The position numbers were made by a program, and so were the translations under genes. From positions 62,001 through 126,000 of the forward strand of contig NZ_JAGGOJ010000002.1 in assembly GCF_018614575.1 (NCBI RefSeq): a DNA stretch of 64,000 bases, read 5' to 3'. The notes beneath the pieces are model-generated. The model was given only the letters and a program-made list of their open reading frames with translations. It was not told the DNA's origin and did not search any database. Source of the DNA: Streptomyces sp. ISL-10. GTDB lineage: Bacteria > Actinomycetota > Actinomycetes > Streptomycetales > Streptomycetaceae. Shown here piece by piece: positions 36,890-46,319 of the stretch (positions within the stretch are counted from its first letter, which is position 1; each line of letters starts with the position of its first letter).

Positions 36890-38478
36890 GCGGCGATCAC
36901 CAGGCACTGGCACTGCTGCTGTTCAGCGCGTTCATCGCGCTCACCCTCGGCATCACGACCTGGGCAGGCCGCAACAGGCGTGGTTCGGCCGAGGAGTTCT
37001 ACGCCGGCGGACGGCTCTTCACCCCGATGGAGAACGGTTTCGCCATCGCGGGCGACTACATGTCGGCCGCGTCCTTCCTCGGTATCTCCGGTCTCATCGC
37101 CCTGTTCGGCTACGACGGAATGCTCTACTCGGTCGGATTCCTGGTCGCCTGGCTCGTCGTTCTCCTCCTCGTCGCGGAACTGGTCCGCAACTGCGGCCGG
37201 TTCACCCTCGCCGATGTCGTCGCCTCGCGGATGAAAGAGCGGCGCGTCCGCATCGCGTCGGGAACTTCCTCGGTCACCGTGTCCGTTCTGTATCTGGTGG
37301 CGCAGATGGTGGGAGCCGGGTCCCTCGTCGCGCTCCTGCTCGGCGGGACGAGCGAAGCCGCGCGCTCGTGGACCGTCGTCGGCGTGGGTGCCCTGATGGT
37401 GATCTATGTGTCGATGGGAGGGATGCGAGCCACCACCTGGATCCAGATCGTGAAGGCCGTGCTGCTGATGGCGGGCGCGATCGCGATGACCGTGCTCGTG
37501 CTGATGCGGTTCGGCGGTGACATCAACCAGCTGCTCGACTCGGCTGCGGACCGCAGTGGTTACGGCAGGGAGTTCCTCGCGCCCGGCCTCCGGTACGGAG
37601 GGGACTGGACCGCACGCTTCGACTTCATCAGCCTCGGCCTGGCGCTGGTGCTGGGCACGGCGGGACTGCCGCACATCCTGTCGCGCTTCTACACCGTGCC
37701 GACCGCGCGGGCCGCCCGCCACTCGGTCGTGTGGGCCATCGGTCTCATCGGCGGCTTCTATCTGATGACGATCGTGCTCGGCTTCGGCGCCGCGGCCGTG
37801 GTCGGCACGCACGAGGTACGCGCGTCGAACGCCGCCGGGAACACCGCCGTGCCGCTGCTCGCTCTCGACCTCGGCGGGGGAGCGGGCTCGACCGGAGGCA
37901 CCGTGCTCTTCGCGGTGGTCGCCGCCGTGGCCTTCGCGACGATCCTCGCGGTCGTCGCCGGTATCACGCTGGCCTCCTCGGCTTCGGTCGCGCACGACCT
38001 GTACGCGTCGCTGAGGCGGCGGTACGGCGGCCGGTACGGCGAGGTCGCGGTCGCACGCATCGCCGCCGTCGGGATCGGCGCGGTCGCGATCGCGCTCGGC
38101 CTGCTGGCCCGGGATCTGAACGTGGCCATTCTGGTGGGCCTGGCGTTCGCGGTCGCCGCGTCCGCGAACCTCCCGGTCCTGCTCTACTCGCTGTTCTGGC
38201 GCAACTTCACCACCCGAGGAGCGGTGTGGTCGGTGTACGGAGGTCTCGTTCCCTCTGTGTTGCTCGTGGTGCTGTCACCCGTGGTGTCCGGAAGTCCGCA
38301 GGCGCTGTTCCCGGGCGTGGACTTCCATGTCTTCCCACTGGAGAACCCGGGACTGGTCTCGATCCCGCTGGGCTTCCTCGCCGGCTGGATCGGCACCGTC
38401 ACGTCCTCGGAGCCGCCGGATGCGGCCCGGCACGCCGAGACCGAGGTGCGTGCGCTGACCGGAGCCGGCGCCGCATAG
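36886..38478 (+). CDS. Sodium/solute symporter (SSS family, ActP/MctP-like)
   Basis: A 530-residue membrane protein with about 13 hydrophobic segments. SSS features: GRNRRGSAEEFYAGGR, GFAIAGDYMSAASFLGISGL (Na+-site region), GTAGLPHILSRFYTVP. These match the cation/acetate and monocarboxylate symporters. The TTG at 36886 overlaps the stop of the DUF485 gene and is the only start close to the conserved N-terminus. A CitA/CitB-type two-component system follows, reading in the opposite direction, and may control uptake of the same carboxylate; that is inference. Confidence 0.93.
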   Translation: MSGDHQALALLLFSAFIALTLGITTWAGRNRRGSAEEFYAGGRLFTPMENGFAIAGDYMSAASFLGISGLIALFGYDGMLYSVGFLVAWLVVLLLVAELVRNCGRFTLADVVASRMKERRVRIASGTSSVTVSVLYLVAQMVGAGSLVALLLGGTSEAARSWTVVGVGALMVIYVSMGGMRATTWIQIVKAVLLMAGAIAMTVLVLMRFGGDINQLLDSAADRSGYGREFLAPGLRYGGDWTARFDFISLGLALVLGTAGLPHILSRFYTVPTARAARHSVVWAIGLIGGFYLMTIVLGFGAAAVVGTHEVRASNAAGNTAVPLLALDLGGGAGSTGGTVLFAVVAAVAFATILAVVAGITLASSASVAHDLYASLRRRYGGRYGEVAVARIAAVGIGAVAIALGLLARDLNVAILVGLAFAVAASANLPVLLYSLFWRNFTTRGAVWSVYGGLVPSVLLVVLSPVVSGSPQALFPGVDFHVFPLENPGLVSIPLGFLAGWIGTVTSSEPPDAARHAETEVRALTGAGAA

Positions 38479-38631
38479 GGCGGGCGGGCCGGTGCGGGCT
38501 TCCGGCATCAGCGCGACCAGGATCACCGCGATCGGCATCATCGCGGACACCGATCGGCTGCGCCGACTCGCCGTCGCCGTTCTGGACGACTGACACAGCG
38601 CGCGTGCGGCACGCGTCGGGGCGCCGGAGGT

Positions 38632-39312
38632 TCAGCCGCTGGTCGTCCAGGAGTAGCGGTGCTCGGGACGGCCCGTCTCGCCGTACTTGAGGCTCAGGCG
38701 GACCCGGTTCGTCCGTTCCAGCAGCTTCAGGTAGCGCTGTGCGGTCTGCCGGCTGATCCCCGCCCGCTCCGCGATCTCCTGGGCGGACAGCGGGCCGTCG
38801 GCAGCCAGCAGGACCTGGCGCACCAGCTCGGCTGTCGTCGTGGAGTGCCCCTTGGGCAGCTCCGGGGCGACCGATCCGGCCGACAGGACGCCGAAGATCC
38901 GGTCCACCTCGGCCTGCTCCGCCTCGCCGCCCCCGTCGAGGGCGCGCCGCAGGGTCGCGTACGCCTCCAGCTTGGCGCGAAGCCCGGCGAAGTTGAACGG
39001 CTTCACCAGGTACTGGAGTGCGCCGTGCCGCATGGCGGCCTGCACCGTGGCCACGTCGCGGGCCGCCGTCACCATGATCACATCGGTCTGATGGCCGAGG
39101 CGGCGCAGTTCCCGGACCACGGCGAGCCCGTTCTCGTCCGGCAGGTAGTGGTCGAGCAGGATCAGATCCACCGGCGTCCCGGCGATCCGGGCCAGTGCCT
39201 CGGCGGCCGAGTGGGCGACGGCGGCGACCTGGAAGCCCGGCACCTTGGCGACATAGGCCGCGTTGATCTCGGCGACCCGGACGTCGTCGTCCACGACCAG
39301 TACGTCGATCAT
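38632..39312 (-). CDS. Response regulator, CitB/DcuR type
   Basis: A 226-residue regulator. The receiver (residues 1-120) has the acid pair DDD near 8-10, the phosphorylated Asp in LILLDHYLPDENG, Thr in VTAA and Lys in LVKPF. The C-terminal winged helix (LSAQEIAERAGISRQTAQRY) is of the CitB/DcuR kind. It overlaps the kinase gene by four bases (ATGA at 39309), so they are one operon. The probable target is a carboxylate transport or metabolism gene, possibly the symporter at 36886. Confidence 0.94.
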   Translation of the reverse strand: MIDVLVVDDDVRVAEINAAYVAKVPGFQVAAVAHSAAEALARIAGTPVDLILLDHYLPDENGLAVVRELRRLGHQTDVIMVTAARDVATVQAAMRHGALQYLVKPFNFAGLRAKLEAYATLRRALDGGGEAEQAEVDRIFGVLSAGSVAPELPKGHSTTTAELVRQVLLAADGPLSAQEIAERAGISRQTAQRYLKLLERTNRVRLSLKYGETGRPEHRYSWTTSG

Positions 39313-40991
39313 CGTGCGTCTCGCGTCTTCTCGGCGGCGGCCGCAACCGTCTGCGCCGGCCCCGTCGCCGGGAGCGGCTGCTCCGCCAGTGCCTCCGGCA
39401 GGACGACGGTGAACTCGGCGCCGCCGCCCGCGGCCTCGCGCACCACCGCGCTGCCGCCCTGCCGTTCGGCGAACCTGCGCACCAGCGCGAGGCCGAGCCC
39501 GCGCTTGCCGTGCACGGGCAGCTCCTTCGTCGACCAGCCCTCGGTGAAGATCAGCTCACGCTGCCCGGCCGGCACCCCCGGCCCGCTGTCCGCGATACGC
39601 AGCACGACCGTGCGGCCCTCCGCGTACAGCTCCACCTCGACCGTCGCGTCCGGTGTGCCCGCGGCCGCGTCCAGCGCGTTGTCGACGAGATTGCCCACGA
39701 CCGTCACCAGCCCACGCGGATCCACCAGCCGGTCCGGCAGCAGCGTCGCGGGCGCGATGCGCAGCGACGCGCCGCGCTCGGCCGCCACGGTCGCCTTGCC
39801 CACCAGCAACGCGGCGAGCAGCGGATCGTGGATCTTCTCCGTGACCTGCTCCGCGGTGGCCCGGTGCACACCGACGACCTCCGTCACGAACTCCATGGCG
39901 TCCTCGTGCATCTCCAGTTCCAGCAGGCCGAGGAGCGTGTGCATCCGGTTGGCGTGCTCGTGGTCCTGGGCCCGCAGGGCGTCGATCAGTCCCCGGGTCG
40001 AGTCCAGCTCCCGGCCCAGCTGCTCCAGTTCGGTGCGGTCGCGCAGAGTCACGACGGCACCGCCGTCGTCCGTCGGCATACGGTTCGCGATGAGCACGCG
40101 GCTGCCGCGTACGGTCAGCAGGTCCTCACCGCTGACCCGGCCCGCCAGGACGTCGGTCGTGCGGCCCTCGCCCAGCACCTCGCCCAGGGGCCGGCCTGTG
40201 ACGTCGGGGCCGACACCCAGCAGGCGCTGTGCCTCGTCGTTGAGCAGCCGGATCCGCCCGGACCGGTCGAGGGCCACGACGCCCTCCCGGATGCCGTGGA
40301 GCATCGCCTCGCGTTCGGCGAGCAGCGCCGAGATGTCGGAAAAGGCGAGGTCATGGGTCTGCCGCTGGATCCTGCGGGAGATCAGGTAGGCGGCGAGCGC
40401 GCCGACGGCCAGCGCGCCGCCCGCATAGGCGATGAGGCCGGGGATCGCGGCGAGCAGCCGGGCCCGGACGCTGTCGTACTCGATACCGACCGACACGGCC
40501 CCCACGATCCGGCCCTCGTCGTCCCGGAGCGGCACCTTGCCCCGCGCGGAGCGGCCGAGGGTGCCGCTGTCGATCTCCATCACCTCATGGCCGGCGAGGG
40601 CGTCACTGGGGTCGGTCGAGACGATGTGCCCGATCTCGGAGGGGGAGGTGTGCGACCAGCGGACGCCGTTGTCGTTCATGACGACGACGTACTCGGCGCC
40701 GGTGGACAGCCTGATCCGTTCGGCCTCTTTCTGCACCGGGCCGTCGGCGGCCGGGCGGGAGCCGGTCAGCTCGTCGGCGAGCTCCGGGGAGGCGGTGGTC
40801 TGGGCGATGGCAAGGGCGCGCCGCATCGCCTGGTCGTCGAGCTGGGAGCTGAGCGGTGCGAGGAACAGGCCGGTGGCCAGAGCCGTGACGCCGGTGGCGA
40901 TGGCCAGCTGCATGAGCAGGACCTGGGAGAAGACCCGCTGCGGCCAGCCGAACCGGCGTCGCCGGGCGGTGGCGGTCGGTACGGGACTCAT
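39309..40991 (-). CDS. Sensor histidine kinase, CitA/DcuS type
   Basis: A 560-residue kinase: TM1 near residue 20-45 (LLMQLAIATGVTALATGLFL), an extracytoplasmic PAS-like sensor (to about 185), TM2 (LLAAIPGLIAYAGGALAVGA), a cytoplasmic PAS (MLHGIREGVVALDRSGRIRL), the SpoOB-type His box (DHEHANRMHTLLGLLEL) and an HATPase (GNLVDNALDAA, DSGPGVP, GLGLALV). This layout fits the citrate/C4-dicarboxylate-sensing family. The ATG at 40991 is taken because the upstream extension is atypical. The specific ligand cannot be told. Confidence 0.94.
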   Translation of the reverse strand: MSPVPTATARRRRFGWPQRVFSQVLLMQLAIATGVTALATGLFLAPLSSQLDDQAMRRALAIAQTTASPELADELTGSRPAADGPVQKEAERIRLSTGAEYVVVMNDNGVRWSHTSPSEIGHIVSTDPSDALAGHEVMEIDSGTLGRSARGKVPLRDDEGRIVGAVSVGIEYDSVRARLLAAIPGLIAYAGGALAVGALAAYLISRRIQRQTHDLAFSDISALLAEREAMLHGIREGVVALDRSGRIRLLNDEAQRLLGVGPDVTGRPLGEVLGEGRTTDVLAGRVSGEDLLTVRGSRVLIANRMPTDDGGAVVTLRDRTELEQLGRELDSTRGLIDALRAQDHEHANRMHTLLGLLELEMHEDAMEFVTEVVGVHRATAEQVTEKIHDPLLAALLVGKATVAAERGASLRIAPATLLPDRLVDPRGLVTVVGNLVDNALDAAAGTPDATVEVELYAEGRTVVLRIADSGPGVPAGQRELIFTEGWSTKELPVHGKRGLGLALVRRFAERQGGSAVVREAAGGGAEFTVVLPEALAEQPLPATGPAQTVAAAAEKTRDAR

Positions 40992-41211
40992 GCCTGAGAA
41001 CGGTAAACGGCACATCCTCCATCGCGAAATGGACGGTACCGCCAAGGGAGACGCGCCCCGGCCGCTGACGCCCATTGCTGCCGACCCGCCGGGGCCGCCG
41101 CGGCACATCCCGCCGGCGTCACCACGGCTGAGGGCGTCATGGCACAGCCCGTACGAACGACGACGTGCCCGGCACCGGTCGGTGCCGAGCACGTTCGGTC
41201 CCCGTCGGCCG

Positions 41212-41448
41212 TTACGCGTCGGGGATGTCGGCCTTGGCTCTGATGAGCGTTTCGCGACTGATGATCACGATGCGCTCGTAGTCCGCGCGGGCGGCGTCGG
41301 CCGGAAGCTCCTTGTCGAGGTCTTCCGTGGCCTCGGTGCCGATCACGGCGAAGCGGCCGTCGCTGAGCTCGAAAATGTCCGGGCAGGTCTGCCCGGACAG
41401 GCTTCCGCGCTCGCGAGGAGAGGCTCCGATCCTACGAACGATCTTCAC
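41212..41448 (-). CDS. Small conserved protein of unknown function
   Basis: A 78-residue protein starting MKIVRRIGASPRERGS. It has CPDIFELSDGRFAVIGTEAT and ends in IVIISRETLIRAKADIP. I recognise it as a Streptomyces-type small protein often seen near regulatory genes but know no function. No transmembrane segment. It is upstream of the CitA-like kinase gene in the same direction, 220 bases away. Confidence 0.7.
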   Translation of the reverse strand: MKIVRRIGASPRERGSLSGQTCPDIFELSDGRFAVIGTEATEDLDKELPADAARADYERIVIISRETLIRAKADIPDA

Positions 41449-41564
41449 TGGCGCCGATCCTTGTGTGTGGAGAGAGGTATGACACGGCTGGGGCGCAGTG
41501 TGTCACGCTCGGTCCACTGCGGTCCCCGGTTGCACACAGGTGAAACGAGGACGTTGCTCCCCGG

Positions 41565-42233
41565 TCACCCCGCCGGACCTGGGCGGTCACCCCGCTGGAC
41601 GTCGTCGATCACCCGGTCGACCATCCGCCCGAGCCTGGCCTCGTCGGACTCGTACGGCAACTCTTCGCGGTGCGTCCGGGTCGCCTGCCAGTAGTCGTGG
41701 AAGAGCGGGCTGCGGCAGATCACCTTCACATGGCCCCGCAGGTCCCGCTCGCTGGTCGAGCCGATCCGGTAGGCGTGCAGGAGGTTGCTGTAGAGGGCGT
41801 TGGCGTACAGGTACTGGCGCTGCTTCACCGGCGAGACGTCGTCGCCGTACGCGTTGAGCACCGCGGCGAGATCCGGATCGTCCATGGCCTTGGACAGCAG
41901 CTCGAACTGGAGCCGGTGCTGGCTGGTGATGTCGGCGCGCCGCTGGTAGCCGTTGGCTGCCTCCATGTGTTTCAGCTGCGTGGCGAGGCTGGAGTTCTGC
42001 CGGCGCATCTGGCCGTGCTGGATCACCAGGGCGACAAGGACCGCGCCGAAGGCCAGACCGGAGAAGACGGCGTTGGCGGCGGAGACGTCGGTATCGGGGG
42101 CGAGTGCCTCCATCGACGAGCTGATGACCAGGCTGAGTGCGGCGACCAGTCCCACCATGCCTGTTGCGGAGGCGAGGACGAGTGCGATGCCTGCCGCCAC
42201 CCCTCGCTGCTGCCGATTTCCCTGTGTGCCCAT
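41565..42233 (-). CDS. DUF6082 family membrane-associated protein
   Basis: A 222-residue protein with two transmembrane helices near the N-terminus (GIALVLASATGMVGLVAALS and AVFSGLAFGAVLVALVIQHG), then a soluble helical part with HRLQFELLSKAMDDPDLAAVL and SPLFHDYWQATRTHREEL typical of DUF6082. Function unknown. The ATG at 42233 has a weak GGGG upstream; a GTG two codons earlier is also possible. It is divergent from the CobW-type gene. Confidence 0.8.
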   Translation of the reverse strand: MGTQGNRQQRGVAAGIALVLASATGMVGLVAALSLVISSSMEALAPDTDVSAANAVFSGLAFGAVLVALVIQHGQMRRQNSSLATQLKHMEAANGYQRRADITSQHRLQFELLSKAMDDPDLAAVLNAYGDDVSPVKQRQYLYANALYSNLLHAYRIGSTSERDLRGHVKVICRSPLFHDYWQATRTHREELPYESDEARLGRMVDRVIDDVQRGDRPGPAG

Positions 42234-42510
42234 GTCAACCCCCGAAACAGGCGACCGTCCACCGAACCGGGCGGAGTGCGCGGCGCCGGGCACCGCGAGC
42301 GGTCGTCGACTGCATGTCTGCGACTCCCAGAGTGCCGAGCGGCGCTGACCGGCGGGGAGGCGGAGATGACGGCGCACGGAGGGAACGCCGTGGCGTACGT
42401 CCATGGGCCGTGCCGAATGTGTGCCCGGTACGCGCTGCTAACAATCGTTCACTTCATGTCGCGCCCTTATCCTGGGCCGCCGGAGCAGTCGAACCGTCCG
42501 AGGTGCAGCA

Positions 42511-43647
42511 GTGAGCCCGACCAGGCCCCAGATCCCCGTCGTCGTCCTCGCGGGCTTCCTCGGATCCGGGAAGACCACGTTGCTCAACCATCTGCTGCGG
42601 CGCAACGGCGGCAACCGCATCGGTGTCGTCGTCAACGACTTCGGATCGATCGAGATCGACGCCATGACCGTTGCCGGACAGGTCGGTTCGACGATCTCCC
42701 TCGGCAACGGCTGTCTCTGCTGCGCCGTCGACGCGAGCGAGCTGGACGACTATCTGGACAAGCTCACCCGGCCCTCGGCACGGATCGACGTCATCGTGGT
42801 CGAGGCGTCGGGGCTGGCCGAGCCGCAGGAGCTCGTGCGGATGATTCTCGCCAGCGACAACCCCCGCATCGTCTACGGAGGGTTGGCCGAGGTCGTCGAC
42901 GCCGCCGAGTTCGACGCGATCAGGGCCCGGCATCCCGAGATCGACCGGCATCTCGCGATCGCCGACCTCGTCGTCCTCAACAAGACCGACCGGGTGGGCG
43001 GGGCCGGCCTGGAGCGGCTGCGGGACACACTCGCCCAGCTCGCCGGCGGCACGCCCGTCGTCAGCGCGCAGTACGGCCGCATCGACCCGGAGCTGCTTCT
43101 CGACCCGGCCGTACGGCCCGAGCGGGACGAGAAGGTCCGCCAGCTGTCCTTCGAGGACCTCTACGCCGAGGCGTACGACCGTGAGCACAGCCATGAGCAC
43201 GCGCACGAAAGCGGCCACGAGGGGCATCTGCACACCGCGTACGACAGCGTCTCCGTCGCCCTGGACGTGCCGGTGCACCCGCGCCGTCTGATGACGTTCC
43301 TGGACTCGAGGCCCGCCGGGCTGTACCGGATCAAGGGCTTCGTCGACTTCGGTGCGGCCGATCCGCGGAACCGGTACGCGGTGCACGCGGTCGGACGCTT
43401 CCTGCGCTTCTATCCGCAGCCCTGGCCTGCCGGTGCGGATCCCAGGACACAGCTCGTGCTCATCGGCTCCGGCATCGACGCCGAAGGGCTCCGCAAGGAG
43501 GTCGAGTCCTGCGCGCTGAGCGGCTCAGACGACCTCCCCGACGAGCGCAGCATGTGGGGCGTGCTGCGCTACGTGCCACGGGAGGCCGACGGCGACGAGG
43601 CGCCGGGGGAGCCGGACGGGACCGGCGCCCCCGACCACGACATCTAG
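42511..43647 (+). CDS. CobW/COG0523-type GTPase metallochaperone
   Basis: A 378-residue G3E GTPase. Walker A is GFLGSGKTT at 15-23; the metal-binding Cys-x-Cys-Cys is in GNGCLCCAV; NKTD is the guanine site; and a His-rich run (HSHEHAHESGHEGHLH, about 228-243) fits Zn or Co/Ni storage. CobW_C domain from about 245. Proteins of this type deliver zinc or cobalt to enzymes. A Zur box would decide zinc; none is convincing in the 277-bp upstream region. Its stop codon overlaps that of the converging parC gene (CTAG at 43644). Confidence 0.92.
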   Translation: MSPTRPQIPVVVLAGFLGSGKTTLLNHLLRRNGGNRIGVVVNDFGSIEIDAMTVAGQVGSTISLGNGCLCCAVDASELDDYLDKLTRPSARIDVIVVEASGLAEPQELVRMILASDNPRIVYGGLAEVVDAAEFDAIRARHPEIDRHLAIADLVVLNKTDRVGGAGLERLRDTLAQLAGGTPVVSAQYGRIDPELLLDPAVRPERDEKVRQLSFEDLYAEAYDREHSHEHAHESGHEGHLHTAYDSVSVALDVPVHPRRLMTFLDSRPAGLYRIKGFVDFGAADPRNRYAVHAVGRFLRFYPQPWPAGADPRTQLVLIGSGIDAEGLRKEVESCALSGSDDLPDERSMWGVLRYVPREADGDEAPGEPDGTGAPDHDI

Positions 43648-46094
43648 CTCGCGGGCCCCGCCAGCACCGCGACCGGTGACGTCAGCGGCGTGCCCGAGCC
43701 GTCACGGCGCGGGTCGAGCTCAGGCAACTGCGCCGGTGCGCCGTTCTTCTGCGCCGCGCGCGCCGGGGCCGCGCCGGCCCAGGCCAGGACGAGCATGTCC
43801 TCACCCTTCAAGAAGCGCTGGCAGCGCACACCACCCGTCGCGCGCCCCTTGCGCGGGTACTGGTCGAACGGCGTGAGCTTCGCCGTCGTCGGACCGTCAA
43901 CCAGAGTGCCCTGCGCGCCGGCCACCGTGAAGACCACCGCGTCCCCCGCCGGGTCGACCGCGGTGAACGAGATCACCTCGGCGCCTTCCGCAAGCTTGAT
44001 ACCGGTCATGCCGCCGGCCGCCCGGCCCTGCGGTCGCACCTGCGAGGCCGGGAAGCGCAGCAGCTGCGCGTCGGAGGTGATGAAGACCAGGTCCTCCTCG
44101 CCCGTATGCAGCTCCGTGCCGCCCACGATGCGGTCGCCCTCCTTGAGGGTGAAGACCTCCAACTCGTCCTTGTTGGACGGATAGTCGGGGACCACCCTCT
44201 TGACCACGCCCTGCGCGGTGCCGAGCGCGAGGCCGGGGGACGACTCGTCCAGCGAGGTGAGACAGACGACCTTCTCGTCCGCCTCCAGCGACAGGAACTC
44301 CGCGACCGGCGCGCCGCCCGCGAGGTTGGGGTCGGACGCCGTGTCGGGAAGCTGCGGCAGGTCGATCACCGACAGGCGCAGCAGCCGTCCCGCCGACGTC
44401 ACCGCACCCACCTCGCCGCGCTGCGTCGTGAGCACCGCCGAAACGATCACGTCGTGCTTGGTGCGCCGGGTGCCGTGGTCCACCAGCGGCTCGCCGGTGG
44501 CGGTCCGCGCCAGCAGGCCCGTCGAGGACAGCAGTACACGGCACGGGTCGTCCGCGACCTGGAGGGACGCGGCGGGCGCCGGTGTGCCCGCGGACTCCAG
44601 CAGCACCGTGCGGCGCGGGGTGCCGAACTTCTTGGACACCGCGGCCAGTTCGGCGGAGACCAGCTTGCGCAGCTCGGCGTCCGACTCCAGGATCCGGGTG
44701 AGCTCCTCGATCTCGCCGGTGAGCCGGTCGCGCTCGCTCTCCAGCTCGATCCGGTCGAACTTGGTCAGGCGCCGCAGCGGAGTGTCGAGGATGTACTGCG
44801 TCTGGATCTCGCTCAGGGAGAAGTGCTGGATCAGGCGCTCCTTGGCCTGGGCGGAGTTCTCGCTGGAACGGATCAGGCGGATGACCTCGTCGATGTCGAG
44901 CAGGGCGACGAGAAGCCCCTCCACCAGGTGCAGCCGGTCGCGGCGCTTGGTCCGGCGGAACTCGCTGCGGCGGCGCACCACCTCGAACCGGTGGTCCAGA
45001 TAGACCTCCAGCAGCTCCTTCAGCCCCAGGGTGAGCGGCTGACCGTCCACCAGGGCCACGTTGTTGATGCCGAAGGACTCCTCCATGGGCGTCAGCTTGT
45101 ACAGCTGCTCCAGGACGGCCTCGGGGATGAACCCGTTCTTGATCTCGATGACCAAGCGCAGACCGTGCTGGCGGTCCGTGAGGTCCTTGACGTCGGCGAT
45201 GCCCTGGAGCTTCTTCGCCGAGACCAGGTCCTTGATCTTGGAGATGACCTTCTCCGGACCGACCGCGAAGGGCAGTTCGGTGACGACCAGACCCTTGCGG
45301 CGGGCGGTGACCGTCTCGACGGACACAGTGGCACGGATCTTGAACGTGCCGCGACCGCTCTCGTACGCGTCCTTGATCCCGCCCAGGCCGACGATCCGGC
45401 CACCCGTGGGCAGGTCGGGACCGGGCACATGGCGCATCAGCGCCTCGAGGTCCGCGTGCGGGTATCGGATCAGGTGGCGGGCGGCGGCGATGACCTCGCC
45501 CAGATTGTGCGGGGGCATGTTGGTGGCCATGCCGACCGCGATGCCGGAGGCACCGTTGACCAGCAGGTTCGGGTAGGCGGCCGGGAGGGCTACCGGCTCC
45601 CGCTCCTGGCCGTCGTAGTTCGACTGGAAGTCGACCGTGTCCTCGTCGATCGACTCCGTCATCAAACTGGTGGCATCCGCCATGCGGCACTCGGTGTACC
45701 GCATGGCGGCGGGCGGGTCGTCATTGCCCAGCGAGCCGAAGTTCCCGTGGCCGTCGACGAGCGGCAGGCGCATCGAGAACGGCTGCGCCATGCGCACCAG
45801 GGCGTCGTAGATCGACGCGTCTCCGTGCGGGTGCAGCTTGCCCATGACCTCGCCGACGACGCGCGCGCACTTCACGTAGCCGCGGTCGGGGCGCAGGCCC
45901 ATCTCGTTCATCTGGTAGACGATGCGGCGGTGCACCGGCTTCATGCCGTCGCGGGCGTCGGGCAGGGCGCGGGAGTAGATCACCGAGTACGCGTACTCGA
46001 GGAAGGAGCCCTGCATTTCGTCCACGACGTCGATGTCGAGGATCCTCTCCTCGAAATCGTCCGGCGGCGGGGTCTTCGTGCTGCGGCGGGCCAT
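43644..46094 (-). CDS. parC: DNA topoisomerase IV subunit A
   Basis: An 816-residue GyrA/ParC-type subunit. Catalytic Tyr is in [10 protein letters not shown], with [17 protein letters not shown] and [21 protein letters not shown] upstream. The C-terminal beta-pinwheel ([34 protein letters not shown]) lacks a classical GyrA box, which fits ParC. Together with ParE it decatenates daughter chromosomes. ATG 46094. The 226-bp gap to the M16 peptidase is a divergent promoter. Its last codons overlap the CobW gene by four bases. Confidence 0.95.
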   Translation of the reverse strand: MARRSTKTPPPDDFEERILDIDVVDEMQGSFLEYAYSVIYSRALPDARDGMKPVHRRIVYQMNEMGLRPDRGYVKCARVVGEVMGKLHPHGDASIYDALVRMAQPFSMRLPLVDGHGNFGSLGNDDPPAAMRYTECRMADATSLMTESIDEDTVDFQSNYDGQEREPVALPAAYPNLLVNGASGIAVGMATNMPPHNLGEVIAAARHLIRYPHADLEALMRHVPGPDLPTGGRIVGLGGIKDAYESGRGTFKIRATVSVETVTARRKGLVVTELPFAVGPEKVISKIKDLVSAKKLQGIADVKDLTDRQHGLRLVIEIKNGFIPEAVLEQLYKLTPMEESFGINNVALVDGQPLTLGLKELLEVYLDHRFEVVRRRSEFRRTKRRDRLHLVEGLLVALLDIDEVIRLIRSSENSAQAKERLIQHFSLSEIQTQYILDTPLRRLTKFDRIELESERDRLTGEIEELTRILESDAELRKLVSAELAAVSKKFGTPRRTVLLESAGTPAPAASLQVADDPCRVLLSSTGLLARTATGEPLVDHGTRRTKHDVIVSAVLTTQRGEVGAVTSAGRLLRLSVIDLPQLPDTASDPNLAGGAPVAEFLSLEADEKVVCLTSLDESSPGLALGTAQGVVKRVVPDYPSNKDELEVFTLKEGDRIVGGTELHTGEEDLVFITSDAQLLRFPASQVRPQGRAAGGMTGIKLAEGAEVISFTAVDPAGDAVVFTVAGAQGTLVDGPTTAKLTPFDQYPRKGRATGGVRCQRFLKGEDMLVLAWAGAAPARAAQKNGAPAQLPELDPRRDGSGTPLTSPVAVLAGPAS

Positions 46095-46319
46095 CGCGGC
46101 TGCTGCTCCTTCACGTACCAGGCTGGATCTGACGCCGACCATTGTGGACCTTCCCACCGACAACGCGGACCGCGACCCAGGTTCAACCCCGGCCGCGGCC
46201 CCGCCCACGAGCGGGGGAACAACGCGGACCGTCGGCCGGGAACTTCGCCAGGCGTCAGCGCGCTTGCATACAGTGGCAGGTCTGGCAGCAATTCCAGCAT
46301 CGCGATCGAAGGGACGTAC

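Noticed and set aside
38479..38631. Possible gene remnant after the symporter
   Set aside because: Short hydrophobic reading on the minus strand (MPIAVILVALMPEARTG) is too brief to identify.
42440..42475. Possible Zur box upstream of the CobW-type gene (TAACAATCGTTCACTT)
   Set aside because: Only about 7 of 15 positions agree with the Streptomyces Zur consensus.
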